Source: Chryseobacterium sp. MA9 (lineage in GTDB: Bacteria; Bacteroidota; Bacteroidia; Flavobacteriales; Weeksellaceae). Taken from it: 64,000 nt of DNA. A model generated the notes under the pieces. That model was not told the origin of the DNA. It ran no database searches and was given only the letters and a program-made list of their open reading frames with translations. The stretch lies in NCBI RefSeq assembly GCF_024399315.1, contig NZ_CP075170.1, forward strand, positions 2,294,001 to 2,358,000. The letters run 5' to 3'. The translations under genes and the position numbers were made by a program. Numbering within the stretch: position 1 is the first letter of the stretch; each line of letters starts with the position of its first letter. Positions 55,385 through 63,073 of this stretch are shown here, piece by piece.

Positions 55385-55562
55385 TTAAACTTTCAGTTCA
55401 GGAAATTCACCTTTTTCATCTTCAAATGTCTCTTCATTTTAAGGTTACATTTCCACTCAGTATTGTCCTGAACTTCAATAAAATCCGCATTGACCCGGAG
55501 TGAGCACCCTTACACTATCACCTTTTAGAAAGAATAAATTTTACTTTATTCTGAGTTTTCAT
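55385..55562 (-). pseudogene. Decayed small gene with several frameshifts
   Basis: On the minus strand, from ATG at 55562, the frames read in turn MKTQNKVKFILSK, then KGDSVRVLTPGQ, then DFIEVQDNTEWKCNLK, then NEETFEDEKGEFPELKV and a stop at 55385. Each shift is by one or two bases where the previous frame meets a stop. Joined, the pieces give a plausible small soluble protein of about 60 residues with normal Bacteroidota composition. A strong terminator follows 25 nt downstream, as for a real gene. Sequencing error or chance are alternatives; I do not recognise the parent family. Confidence 0.45.
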
Positions 55563-56048
55563 GGAATTAGTTTTAATTTATTGAAAATGGTTATTAGTTT
55601 TTAAGCAATAATTTCATGGTAAACTACAGGTCATGAATCCATCTATTAAACTATACTATACTTTTAAACACTGTGGATAGATTCTGCGGATTTGTTTTAC
55701 TTATTTTATGATTTTTTGAATGATCACTACTCTTTTATATTTCTAAACTTCTGAACAAATTATTTCATTACTTATGTTTCGTTTTTTACTGGTATTCATT
55801 TATAATTTTAACCAACTTAGTTTCTCATTTTTGATATACAGTTCTGACTTTACTTTTTAATGAATCAACAGTTTTAAACTGATATCTTGTATTGTGCACA
55901 TACAAAATAAATGATTGTGTTTTTACCTGAAGCAAAGATGCAGTAAGAAAAATAATGATACAAGAAAATGGTTCATAGATTCATAAATTTATACACCTAA
56001 AATCATGAATTTATAAACTTAAACAAAATGAAAATCAATTAATTACAT
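55563..56048. other. AT-rich gene-free region
   Basis: About 485 bases with no supported coding frame on either strand. A CATCTTTG sequence on the minus strand near 55935 resembles a -7 element with one mismatch and could belong to the decayed gene. Otherwise nothing is seen. Confidence 0.4.
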
Positions 56049-57779
56049 TTAACTCACCCTCATGTTTTCAATTTCTTTCAGATAGACAGAAAGAGGTGTT
56101 CCGGTTCGTTTTTTGAAGGCTAAAGTGAAAGCCTGCTCATTATTATATCCTAATTCTTCTGCGATAAAAGGAATTTTATAGGACCTGAATTTTTTGTCAT
56201 TGGCCAATCTGTTGATGGCATAATCAATACGGAGATCATTGAGATACGTTGCAAAATTTTTCCCTTTGTAAGTATTGATAATTTCCGACAAATATTTAGA
56301 GTTTGTTTTTATTTTTTTGGCAAGACTTCCCAATGTAATTCCTTTATTCAAAAACTGGTCTTTGCTTTCAAAGACGTCAAGTTCTTTTAAAATGGTTTGG
56401 GCAATATCTTCAGAAATTGTTCTGGGTGTTCTGTCTTCTGTGTTTTCTACCGGAAGAGTTTCAGGCAGAATTTCTTTTTTGATTTCAGACTCCCTGCTTC
56501 CTTTATTTTCATTAACAGACTGAATCAGGTCCTGGGCAATCTTTTTATAATTCTTTTCGGATTTTTTGTATTTAAAATAAACATTGATAAATAGAAGATG
56601 GGATACCAATAAAAGGCTCAACACGATATAAAACAGGCTCTTCCTTTTTGTAAGCTCATTGGTAATGTTTTCTTTCTCCTGCTGTAGTTCCGGAGTATCA
56701 TACCTTCTCGGAAGTTCTCTGGAAATATACCTGAACCGGCTATCCAGGACCTGATCAACCTTTAAAAACCGCTCTACATAATACAGTTGTTTTTCTTTAG
56801 CATTGTTTTCTTTATAATAATCAATCAGATAAGTATACACATCTCTCAGCTCAGGATAGATATAATTTGTTTTAAGGACCATGGAATCTATCTTCCGGAA
56901 AAAATTTACAGCTTTTTCTTTTTCATGAAGCCCGGCATAGGATTTTCCCAAATATAAAAGAGTATAATGCTGGTTCCTTTTACTTCCATTATTGTTTGTA
57001 AAGAAATATTTTTCACACTCCAATAAACCGTCAATGGCTTTCTGATAATTTTTTGAGTGCAGGTTATAATATCCCAGAAGCCCAAGATTCTGATAATAAC
57101 GGTAAACATTTTTATTTTTCCTTGAATCTTGTAAACCTTCCTGTATCAATATATAAGCAGAATCCATTTTACTGATCTCTATATAAGCATCTGCCAGGTT
57201 CAGTTTGAGAGAATTCTTCTCATCCTCATTCATATAATCGGCATTGTAAGCATAGTGTCTCAGTACTTTAGCTGTTTCCTCATGCTTCCCGATATAATTG
57301 TTGAGATAGGCAATATTAATATGTGCCATGGCAATCTGCCTCTTATTTCCTTTTTCTTTTGCGTATTTCAGTCCTAAGATATAATTATTTAATGCAGACT
57401 GAAGATTATCATTTTTAAAATATAAAATTCCTCTTAACAGATAAGTTCTTGCCGGATAAATGTTTTCTTTGGAATTTTTGGTGATATGCTGTAGGCTGTC
57501 AAGATATTGCAATGCATTGGGTAAGCTTTCGTCAAAATGAAGCATAACATACCCTTCAGCAATCTGATCCGTATTTTTTTCAAACTTCGCCTTTTTAAGA
57601 TAATAATTTGCAATACTTCTTGCACTGTTTACATCTCCGGAACGGTCCTTATAGAATTCTTCTTCCAGTTCTTTATAAGTCAGTCTTTCCAGAATATTTT
57701 TTTCTACATGATTGATTTGTGCCTGAAAAAACACATTCCCTATAATAAAAAATAGTAGTAAATATTTTATTTTCATCAT
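56049..57779 (-). CDS. TPR-containing membrane regulator with AraC-type DNA-binding domain
   Basis: This 576-residue protein has a signal-like N-terminus (MMKIKYLLLFFIIGNVFFQAQ), an array of tetratricopeptide-like helices (about residues 60-360), one transmembrane helix (about 385-405), and a C-terminal AraC HTH domain (ITLGSLAKKIKTNSKYLSEIINTYKGKNFATYLNDLRIDYA, then IPFIAEELGYNNEQAFTLAFKKRTGTPLSVYLKE). The layout is a one-protein sensor spanning the inner membrane, common in Flavobacteriia. Ligand and target genes are unknown. Confidence 0.88.
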   Translation of the reverse strand: MMKIKYLLLFFIIGNVFFQAQINHVEKNILERLTYKELEEEFYKDRSGDVNSARSIANYYLKKAKFEKNTDQIAEGYVMLHFDESLPNALQYLDSLQHITKNSKENIYPARTYLLRGILYFKNDNLQSALNNYILGLKYAKEKGNKRQIAMAHINIAYLNNYIGKHEETAKVLRHYAYNADYMNEDEKNSLKLNLADAYIEISKMDSAYILIQEGLQDSRKNKNVYRYYQNLGLLGYYNLHSKNYQKAIDGLLECEKYFFTNNNGSKRNQHYTLLYLGKSYAGLHEKEKAVNFFRKIDSMVLKTNYIYPELRDVYTYLIDYYKENNAKEKQLYYVERFLKVDQVLDSRFRYISRELPRRYDTPELQQEKENITNELTKRKSLFYIVLSLLLVSHLLFINVYFKYKKSEKNYKKIAQDLIQSVNENKGSRESEIKKEILPETLPVENTEDRTPRTISEDIAQTILKELDVFESKDQFLNKGITLGSLAKKIKTNSKYLSEIINTYKGKNFATYLNDLRIDYAINRLANDKKFRSYKIPFIAEELGYNNEQAFTLAFKKRTGTPLSVYLKEIENMRVS

Positions 57780-57932
57780 TCATCCTAGCTATATTACAAA
57801 AATATTATTTTTCTTCAGTAGATGCACCAATCCTTTTACTTTTTTCCGTGGATGGGGAATAATTTTATTAAAACCAACGCTGATGAACTCACAAAAGAGA
57901 GTACAACACGAAGACTGTACTCTCTTCAAAAA

Positions 57933-58574
57933 TCATTTCCATTCTACCCTTCTTTCCATATAATACACTCTTCCCTTATCTTCGTAAAGAAGATCATACC
58001 CTTGAGAGGTCAGGTAGAAATGACAAACCTTCATCTCATCGTTTTTATCTTTAAATTGAATAACAGCCGGGCACATTTTAGCCCGATCCATTTTTTTCAC
58101 AATCAGGTCAAAATTCTTCTGAATATTCTTTTTGCTGTACAGAGACAGCATCCGATCATCAATAAAGCGCACATATTTCAAAGAGGAAAGAGGGTAATTA
58201 ATCAATTCAAAAGGCTGTCCTGCCAGCCTGGCCGTATTTTCATTGAAAAAATTCGTGATCGAAAGACTGTCCTGTGTAATATTTTTTACCACACTTGATT
58301 CATATCTTTTTCCATCCGTAAATTCCATACTGTAGATTGCTTCCATTTTAATGGCAAAACCTTTTCCGGATTTCCTTAAATCTTTAAGGTCTGTAAATTC
58401 TTTTCCTTTCTTAATGGCGATCAAAACATTTCCTTCTCCAAAATCACAGTCGCAATATTTTTTATAATCAAAGGGTACTTCTGTTTTGATGTCCAATGTA
58501 TCGCTTGATGTATTTTGCGAAAAAATACGAGCGGACAGCATTAGTAAAAATAATATCAGTTTATAATTTTTCAT
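57933..58574 (-). CDS. Exported protein of unknown function
   Basis: This 213-residue protein has a signal peptide (MKNYKLILFLLMLSARIFSQ). The mature part has strands such as GKRYESSVVKNITQDSLSI and LSSLKYVRFIDDRM and a Cys-containing segment (KYCDCDFGEG). I do not recognise a family. It is the last gene of a three-gene run of exported proteins and follows the preceding gene after 29 nt. Confidence 0.7.
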   Translation of the reverse strand: MKNYKLILFLLMLSARIFSQNTSSDTLDIKTEVPFDYKKYCDCDFGEGNVLIAIKKGKEFTDLKDLRKSGKGFAIKMEAIYSMEFTDGKRYESSVVKNITQDSLSITNFFNENTARLAGQPFELINYPLSSLKYVRFIDDRMLSLYSKKNIQKNFDLIVKKMDRAKMCPAVIQFKDKNDEMKVCHFYLTSQGYDLLYEDKGRVYYMERRVEWK

Positions 58575-58603
58575 GATTGAATTGTTTAATGGTTTAAAAT
58601 CAT

Positions 58604-59068
58604 TTAAAAAACAAGATTAATTCCCATACCATAGCGGAATCCTTTAATAGGAAAAGGTTTATAGGTATTATATTCAAAGTTGTACCCGAATTCTGCACAA
58701 AAGAAATGGTAAAAACTGATTCCTGCTTTGGGTGAAACCGCATAAGGAGAAACCCCTGCTCCGGCATATAAAGATGATACCTCGGCATCATCCCGAAACG
58801 AAACAACTTTTCTGAAATAATCAAACTCTGGGATGACCAGTAGTTTTCTTTCATCCCACCAGTTAAAATGACCTCTTAAGCTGTAGTAATTCTTATCCCC
58901 ATCAGTAAGTTTTGTTCCTATTGACAGAAAGGCTTTATTATCCATTGAAGTCCCTTCAATTCTGGTACTGAGAAGAATGACCAGCCATTTTTTCTCTTTG
59001 ATCTCTTCAAACTGGGCTTGCAGGAAACCACAAAGAAATATTGCAATTATTAAAGCTAACTTTTTCAT
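58604..59068 (-). CDS. Exported outer-membrane-like protein
   Basis: This 154-residue protein has a signal peptide (MKKLALIIAIFLCGFLQAQ). Alternating strands with aromatic ends follow (YYSLRGHFNWWDERKLLVIPEFDYF, FYHFFCAEFGYNFEYN), and the C-terminus is MGINLVF, with a final Phe as in outer membrane beta-barrels. No specific family was recognised. It overlaps the preceding gene by 4 bases (ATGA), so it is co-translated with the LA_2272-type protein. Confidence 0.7.
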   Translation of the reverse strand: MKKLALIIAIFLCGFLQAQFEEIKEKKWLVILLSTRIEGTSMDNKAFLSIGTKLTDGDKNYYSLRGHFNWWDERKLLVIPEFDYFRKVVSFRDDAEVSSLYAGAGVSPYAVSPKAGISFYHFFCAEFGYNFEYNTYKPFPIKGFRYGMGINLVF

Positions 59069-59703
59069 AATGTCTTACTCGTTTTCGGTTTTTTAAAATT
59101 CCAGTTGATGAGAGGAAGTTTTCTCTTTCCATTCTCATTCCATCCGCCAATCTGTATTCCTCTGAAATCACTGCATTTATTGTACAATCCTATCTGTATT
59201 CCTCTGCATTTCTGACCAACATTAGCCAATGGCGCTACAGAAACTCCTTTCATTTCATGGTGCAGATTAAAAAACGGAGAAATAGACATGCCGTTGGTCA
59301 CCGCATATGTATTGATATTACTCGAAACATTGATTTCCAGACCATTGGTGACTGTAGGTTCCATATTGATCAGGGACAATTGAAGTCCATTGATTTTATT
59401 CATCTTTTCACGGGGAACAACTACATAATCATAATTGCCCGGTGGCTGTAAGTTGAAAAGCATCAATGGCGGCAGAAAAATACCTATAAAATTGAACCCC
59501 ATGCCCAACCCGTTTACTCTCTTAGGCTTAAAATGATCTTCCTCATCATAATATTTAAATAAAATCCCATTGACATTTCTGACATTCTTTGAGGGGGAAG
59601 CAGCGATCAATCTTGGTTTCAAAGAATCAACTTTTAGACTGTCTGATGCATAGGCCAGACTACTGCATAAAAGAACTGCTATTAATAAAATTCGTGTTTT
59701 CAT
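59065..59703 (-). CDS. LA_2272-type surface repeat protein
   Basis: This 212-residue exported protein has a signal peptide ending at AYA-SD and repeated segments of the form NGLxIxxxxN and RGIQIGLYNKCSDFRGIQIGGWNENGKRKLPLINWNF. These short glycine-turn repeats are those of LA_2272-family surface proteins, predicted beta-helix or barrel-like. The function is unknown. It is the first gene of the exported-protein operon and is divergent from an HTH regulator gene with a matching palindrome on both sides. Confidence 0.75.
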   Translation of the reverse strand: MKTRILLIAVLLCSSLAYASDSLKVDSLKPRLIAASPSKNVRNVNGILFKYYDEEDHFKPKRVNGLGMGFNFIGIFLPPLMLFNLQPPGNYDYVVVPREKMNKINGLQLSLINMEPTVTNGLEINVSSNINTYAVTNGMSISPFFNLHHEMKGVSVAPLANVGQKCRGIQIGLYNKCSDFRGIQIGGWNENGKRKLPLINWNFKKPKTSKTL

Positions 59704-59728
59704 AACTCATTATTTTAAAATTACAGTT

Positions 59729-59736
59729 CAAAATTA
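59729..59736 (-). promoter_or_regulatory. -7-like element of the exported-protein operon
   Basis: TAATTTTG on the minus strand fits TAnnTTTG, 25 nt before the ATG at 59703. No TTG is at the expected -33 spacing. The palindrome at 59789-59805 lies about 55 bases upstream. Confidence 0.4.
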
Positions 59737-59788
59737 TCAGCAGAAGACTCAGTTCCGAATGTGAAAAAAAATTAAATAAAACACCCTG

Positions 59789-59805
59789 TTTGCGAAAATC
59801 ACAAA
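59789..59805. promoter_or_regulatory. Operator-like palindrome, copy 1
   Basis: TTTGCGA AAA TCACAAA is an inverted repeat with one mismatch. It matches the copy at 60067-60083 in 16 of 17 bases and lies upstream of the divergent exported-protein operon. Confidence 0.6.
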
Positions 59806-59841
59806 ATGTGTAGATAAAAGAATGAAATTTTTCACTTATAC

Positions 59842-59996
59842 AAGCAGGGGTTGGAAGTAGGAAGAAGGAGGTTGGAAGTTACTTCAGTGATAAATATTAA
59901 TAGTCATTATAATGTCAAATTATTGTTAAATCGTTATTTATTTTTTCGACCTCCAATACTTCCTTTCTCCCAGCTTCAAGCTTCATGCCTTCTAAA
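59842..59996. repeat. Imperfect purine-rich inverted repeat
   Basis: A purine-rich segment at the left (GGTTGGAAGT, repeated about 25 bases later) faces a pyrimidine-rich segment at the right (CTTTCTCCCAGCTTCAAGC). The arms pair only partly. This looks like a remnant of the simple Gly/Ala-Gly-type intergenic repeats that are common in this group. Confidence 0.35.
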
Positions 59997-60062
59997 CAGA
60001 AATTCAAATCCCGGTAAATATTTCTACTCCCAAAAACCAACAGCTCTTTCCACAAAAAATAC

Positions 60063-60070
60063 TACATTTG
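60063..60070 (+). promoter_or_regulatory. -7 promoter element of the HTH regulator gene
   Basis: TACATTTG fits TAnnTTTG, 17 nt before the ATG at 60087. It overlaps the first arm of the palindrome at 60067-60083, so a bound regulator would block it. Confidence 0.5.
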
Positions 60071-60083
60071 TGAAAATCACAAA
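60067..60083. promoter_or_regulatory. Operator-like palindrome, copy 2
   Basis: TTTGTGA AAA TCACAAA is a perfect 7-bp inverted repeat with a 3-base spacer, overlapping the -7 element and ending 3 bases before the regulator ATG. Probably the binding site of the regulator itself. Confidence 0.65.
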
Positions 60084-60086
60084 ACT

Positions 60087-61016
60087 ATGCACCAGGAAGC
60101 TCTACTGAAGGAAATCCGAAGAAAAATCGGGGAAAAATCTTTAAATGATGAGATCGCCAACATCCTTAATATCAGCTATGATGCAGCTCACAGAAGGACT
60201 TCTATGAAAGCCAAGTTCAGTTTTGAGGAAGCATTGGAGCTTGCCAAATACTATCAGATTTCATTGGATCAGTTCCTGGGAACAGAAAACCAGCTGGTTG
60301 TCAAAAGAACCCAACCGGTAAGAACCACCGAGGATCTTTTAAACTATTTCGAAAACTCTTTGAAGATTTTGAATGTTTTTCATAATATCACCAATTCCAA
60401 AGTATTTTATTCAGCAAAAGACATCCCGTTTTTTTACACTATTTCAGATTCCATTTTGTCTCGTTTCAAATTTTATGTCTGGATGAATTTACTGAACCAG
60501 GATAAATTTTTAAGCCCTTTTCATGAGTTTAATATGGAATATCATTCTGTAAAAAATGAAATGCTGAAAAATCTTTATGATCAACAAAATGTAACCGAAA
60601 TCTGGAATGACACCACCATTATGAGTGCTTTGAGACAAATCTCGTTCTATTATGAGATGAGATTATTAAAGAAAAATGATGTGGATCTTATTCTTGATGA
60701 CTTAAGAAAATTATTAGAGGGGCTCGAAATAAAAACACTGGAGAAAACTAATTTTCAGATCTATGTGAATGATTTAGTAATTTTAAACAACAGCATTTTA
60801 TTCAAAAATGAGCAGCAATGTTCCTTTTTCGTTCCTTTCAGTATGTTTGGATATATGATGACCAATGATAAAATCACCTGTGAAGATTCTCTGAGCTATT
60901 TTGAGCATCAGATCAAGAATTCCAGATCACTGAACGAATCCGGAAACCGGGAAAGGAAAATGTTCTTTAATAAAATGTATGAACAGATTGACCGATTAAA
61001 ACAAAATCTATCATGA
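60087..61016 (+). CDS. HTH transcriptional regulator
   Basis: This 309-residue cytoplasmic protein has an N-terminal helix-turn-helix (SLNDEIANILNISYDAAHRRTSMKAKFSFEEALELAKYYQISLD, about residues 18-61), followed by an all-alpha domain with no recognised ligand motif. It is divergent from the exported-protein operon and shares a palindrome with it, suggesting control of both. Its stop overlaps the ATG of an AraC-family gene by 4 bases. Confidence 0.8.
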   Translation: MHQEALLKEIRRKIGEKSLNDEIANILNISYDAAHRRTSMKAKFSFEEALELAKYYQISLDQFLGTENQLVVKRTQPVRTTEDLLNYFENSLKILNVFHNITNSKVFYSAKDIPFFYTISDSILSRFKFYVWMNLLNQDKFLSPFHEFNMEYHSVKNEMLKNLYDQQNVTEIWNDTTIMSALRQISFYYEMRLLKKNDVDLILDDLRKLLEGLEIKTLEKTNFQIYVNDLVILNNSILFKNEQQCSFFVPFSMFGYMMTNDKITCEDSLSYFEHQIKNSRSLNESGNRERKMFFNKMYEQIDRLKQNLS

Positions 61017-61819
61017 ATACTCTTCGTAAAGGCGAATATTTTGGAGAAACCAATCAAATGGTCAATTTAGAAGGATTGATCATCACTGATACGGAGTATA
61101 CGCATCCTTACGTAGACTGGCATTATCATGAAAATGCTTACTTTACTTTTCTTCTGCAGGGCAATATGACAGAAGGAAACAGAAAAGAGACGTATGGCTG
61201 TTCTGCAGGAACGTTATTGTACCATCACTGGGAAGATCCGCATTACAATATTAAACCGGAGGTTTTTACAAGAGGTTTTCACATCGAACTTTCGCAAAGC
61301 TGGTTTGATCGGTTTGATATTCAGAAAAATAAAGTGGAGGGCAGTTTTAATATACAAGATCCCGCCTTAAAACTTTTGGTTTATCAGATGTTCAAGGAAA
61401 CCAAAACCAATGATTTATCTTTTGAAATAGCTGTCAATCAGTTACTATTACATCTTTTCAGTCAATTGAGCCATCAGAAGGAAATAGTTGATAGAAAACC
61501 TGTATGGGTAGGTCAGATCAATGAAATTCTACACGAAAGCTTTACGGAAAGTCTCAGTCTTACGGAACTTTCCAAAACATTGAACATTCATCCCATTCAT
61601 TTAAGCAGGGATTTTCATAAATATTTCCATTGCAATCTGGGTGAATACCTCAGAAAATTAAAACTTAATAAATCTCTTGAACTTCTCACTTTATCCAATT
61701 CTTTAACGGATATCGCCTTGGAATGCGGTTTTTCAGACCAGAGCCATTTTATCCGTTGTTTCAGAGAAAATATAGGAATTACCCCACTTAAATACAGGAA
61801 GCTTTTGAAAAATCATTAG
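61013..61819 (+). CDS. AraC-family transcriptional regulator
   Basis: This 268-residue regulator has an N-terminal cupin-like domain (YTHPYVDWHYHENAYFTFLLQG, with the His-rich binding segment) and a C-terminal double HTH (LSLTELSKTLNIHPIHLSRDFHKYFHCNLGEYLRKLKLNKSLELL, then DIALECGFSDQSHFIRCFRENIGITPLKYRK). It is translationally coupled to the HTH gene upstream. Candidate targets are the SDR gene 248 nt downstream, which has AraC-type direct repeats. Confidence 0.88.
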   Translation: MNTLRKGEYFGETNQMVNLEGLIITDTEYTHPYVDWHYHENAYFTFLLQGNMTEGNRKETYGCSAGTLLYHHWEDPHYNIKPEVFTRGFHIELSQSWFDRFDIQKNKVEGSFNIQDPALKLLVYQMFKETKTNDLSFEIAVNQLLLHLFSQLSHQKEIVDRKPVWVGQINEILHESFTESLSLTELSKTLNIHPIHLSRDFHKYFHCNLGEYLRKLKLNKSLELLTLSNSLTDIALECGFSDQSHFIRCFRENIGITPLKYRKLLKNH

Positions 61820-62066
61820 AATCTGTCCGAATTCAGAAAGACTGGCCTGAAAGTCAAATTATTTTGCTTTTGTAATCCTGAAGAACCAAGAATCTTATTA
61901 ATTATCAATTGTTTGAGATTCTTCATTACATTTCATTTCATTCGGAATGACACTTTTGAAATAACACCATTCACGATTTGGATACATCATTCCCCGATTT
62001 GGATACATTTCCCCTTTCATAAGTTTTCATCTTTGTACCATCATTTAAACAAAAAAATATTTAAAA
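61820..62066. other. Intergenic region with hairpin repeat, direct repeats and promoter of the SDR gene
   Basis: Between the AraC gene and the SDR gene lies a stem of AAGAATCT (61888-61895) and AGATTCTT (61916-61923), then two direct repeats (61974-61987 and 61995-62008), then a CATCTTTG -7-like element (62028-62035) about 30 nt before the SDR ATG. Confidence 0.6.
61974..62008 (+). promoter_or_regulatory. AraC-type direct repeat operator
   Basis: CGATTTGGATACAT occurs twice without mismatch, starting at 61974 and 61995, a 21-base period (two helical turns), as for the araI half-sites. The downstream copy ends about 20 bases before the -7-like element at 62028-62035, the usual activator position. 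Confidence 0.65.
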
Positions 62067-62906
62067 ATGGAAACAAAAAAAGTATGGTTCGTGACAGGAG
62101 CTTCAAAAGGCTTAGGATTCGAGTTGGTAAAAAAATTATTATCCGAAGGATTTCAGGTTGCAGCCACAAGCCGTACCGTTGAATCCCTGATCTCAACCAT
62201 CGGAGAAACTTCAGAAAACTTCCTTCCGCTCAGCGTCAACATTACAGACAATAACGACATCAAATCTGCCATTGCTAAAACAGTTGATCATTTCGGGCAA
62301 ATTGATGTGGTTGTCAATAATGCGGGTTATGGACAAATCGGAACGCTGGAAGAACTTACCGATGAAGAGGCAAGAGAAAATTACGCTGTAAATGTTTTCG
62401 GAACCTTAAATGTGATCAGAAACGCCATGCCTTATCTGCGTGAGCAAAGATCAGGAAATATCTTCAATATTTCTTCTGTTGGTGGATATTCTGCCAATTT
62501 TCCGGGTTGGGGAATTTACTGTTCAACAAAATTTGCTGTTGCAGGCTTTACTGAAGCTTTAGCTGAAGAAGTAAAAGATTTCGGAATTCATGCTACCGTT
62601 GTGTATCCTGGATATTTCCGTACAGACTTTTTGAATAAAGATTCTGTGAAAACCCCTACCAATCCTATTCAGGCATATGAAGCAGCAAGAAATTCTGAAC
62701 AGGCCCACCTTAATGAAATCAATGGAAATCAGCCTAATGATCCTGAAAAAGCAGCTGATATACTGATTCAGATCAGTAAAGAGAAAAATCCGCCAGTACA
62801 CTTATTATTAGGTGTAGGAACGATGGAATTTCTGAATAACAAAATTGATATTTTAAAGAAAGACGCTGAGAAATGGGAAAGTCTTACTGTTTCCACTGCG
62901 ATCTAA
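62067..62906 (+). CDS. Short-chain dehydrogenase/reductase
   Basis: This 279-residue classical SDR has the cofactor motif TGASKGLGFELV (about residues 9-20), NNAGYGQ (about 87-93), and the catalytic Ser-Tyr-Lys as NISSVGG and YCSTK (Tyr about 151, Lys about 155). An Arg in ATSRTVESL suggests NADP preference. It oxidises or reduces an alcohol or ketone substrate that is unknown. It is preceded by AraC-type direct repeats and followed by an AraC gene, so it is probably an inducible catabolic or detoxification enzyme. Confidence 0.88.
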   Translation: METKKVWFVTGASKGLGFELVKKLLSEGFQVAATSRTVESLISTIGETSENFLPLSVNITDNNDIKSAIAKTVDHFGQIDVVVNNAGYGQIGTLEELTDEEARENYAVNVFGTLNVIRNAMPYLREQRSGNIFNISSVGGYSANFPGWGIYCSTKFAVAGFTEALAEEVKDFGIHATVVYPGYFRTDFLNKDSVKTPTNPIQAYEAARNSEQAHLNEINGNQPNDPEKAADILIQISKEKNPPVHLLLGVGTMEFLNNKIDILKKDAEKWESLTVSTAI

Positions 62907-62918
62907 TTTGATACTATC

Positions 62919-63020
62919 CTTCGACTCCGCTCAGGATGACATTCCTACTACTTCGTTTTAATTTATATACATGAATTAAATATAAAAACTTTAGCGAAGT
63001 CAGCCTGATCAGAGTCGAAG
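62919..63020. repeat. Intergenic element with 29-bp terminal inverted repeats
   Basis: The left arm (62919-62947, starting CTTCGACTCCGCTCAGGATG) and the right arm (62992-63020, reading CTTCGACTCTGATCAGGCTG on the minus strand) match over most of 29 bases. The interior (TTTAATTTATA and TGAATTAAATATA) also pairs, so the whole 102 bases fold into one long hairpin. It lies between the SDR stop and the AraC gene, and may act as a terminator or be a miniature mobile element. Confidence 0.7.
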
Positions 63021-63073
63021 ACTTTTTGAATCAATGTATTATACTTTTTGTAAAAACAACTAACTTAGCTCTT

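Noticed and set aside
57822..58298. A 158-codon open frame on the plus strand opposite the exported protein gene at 57933
   Set aside because: It is a shadow of a gene with a clear signal peptide, its composition is unlike real proteins, and no leader supports it.
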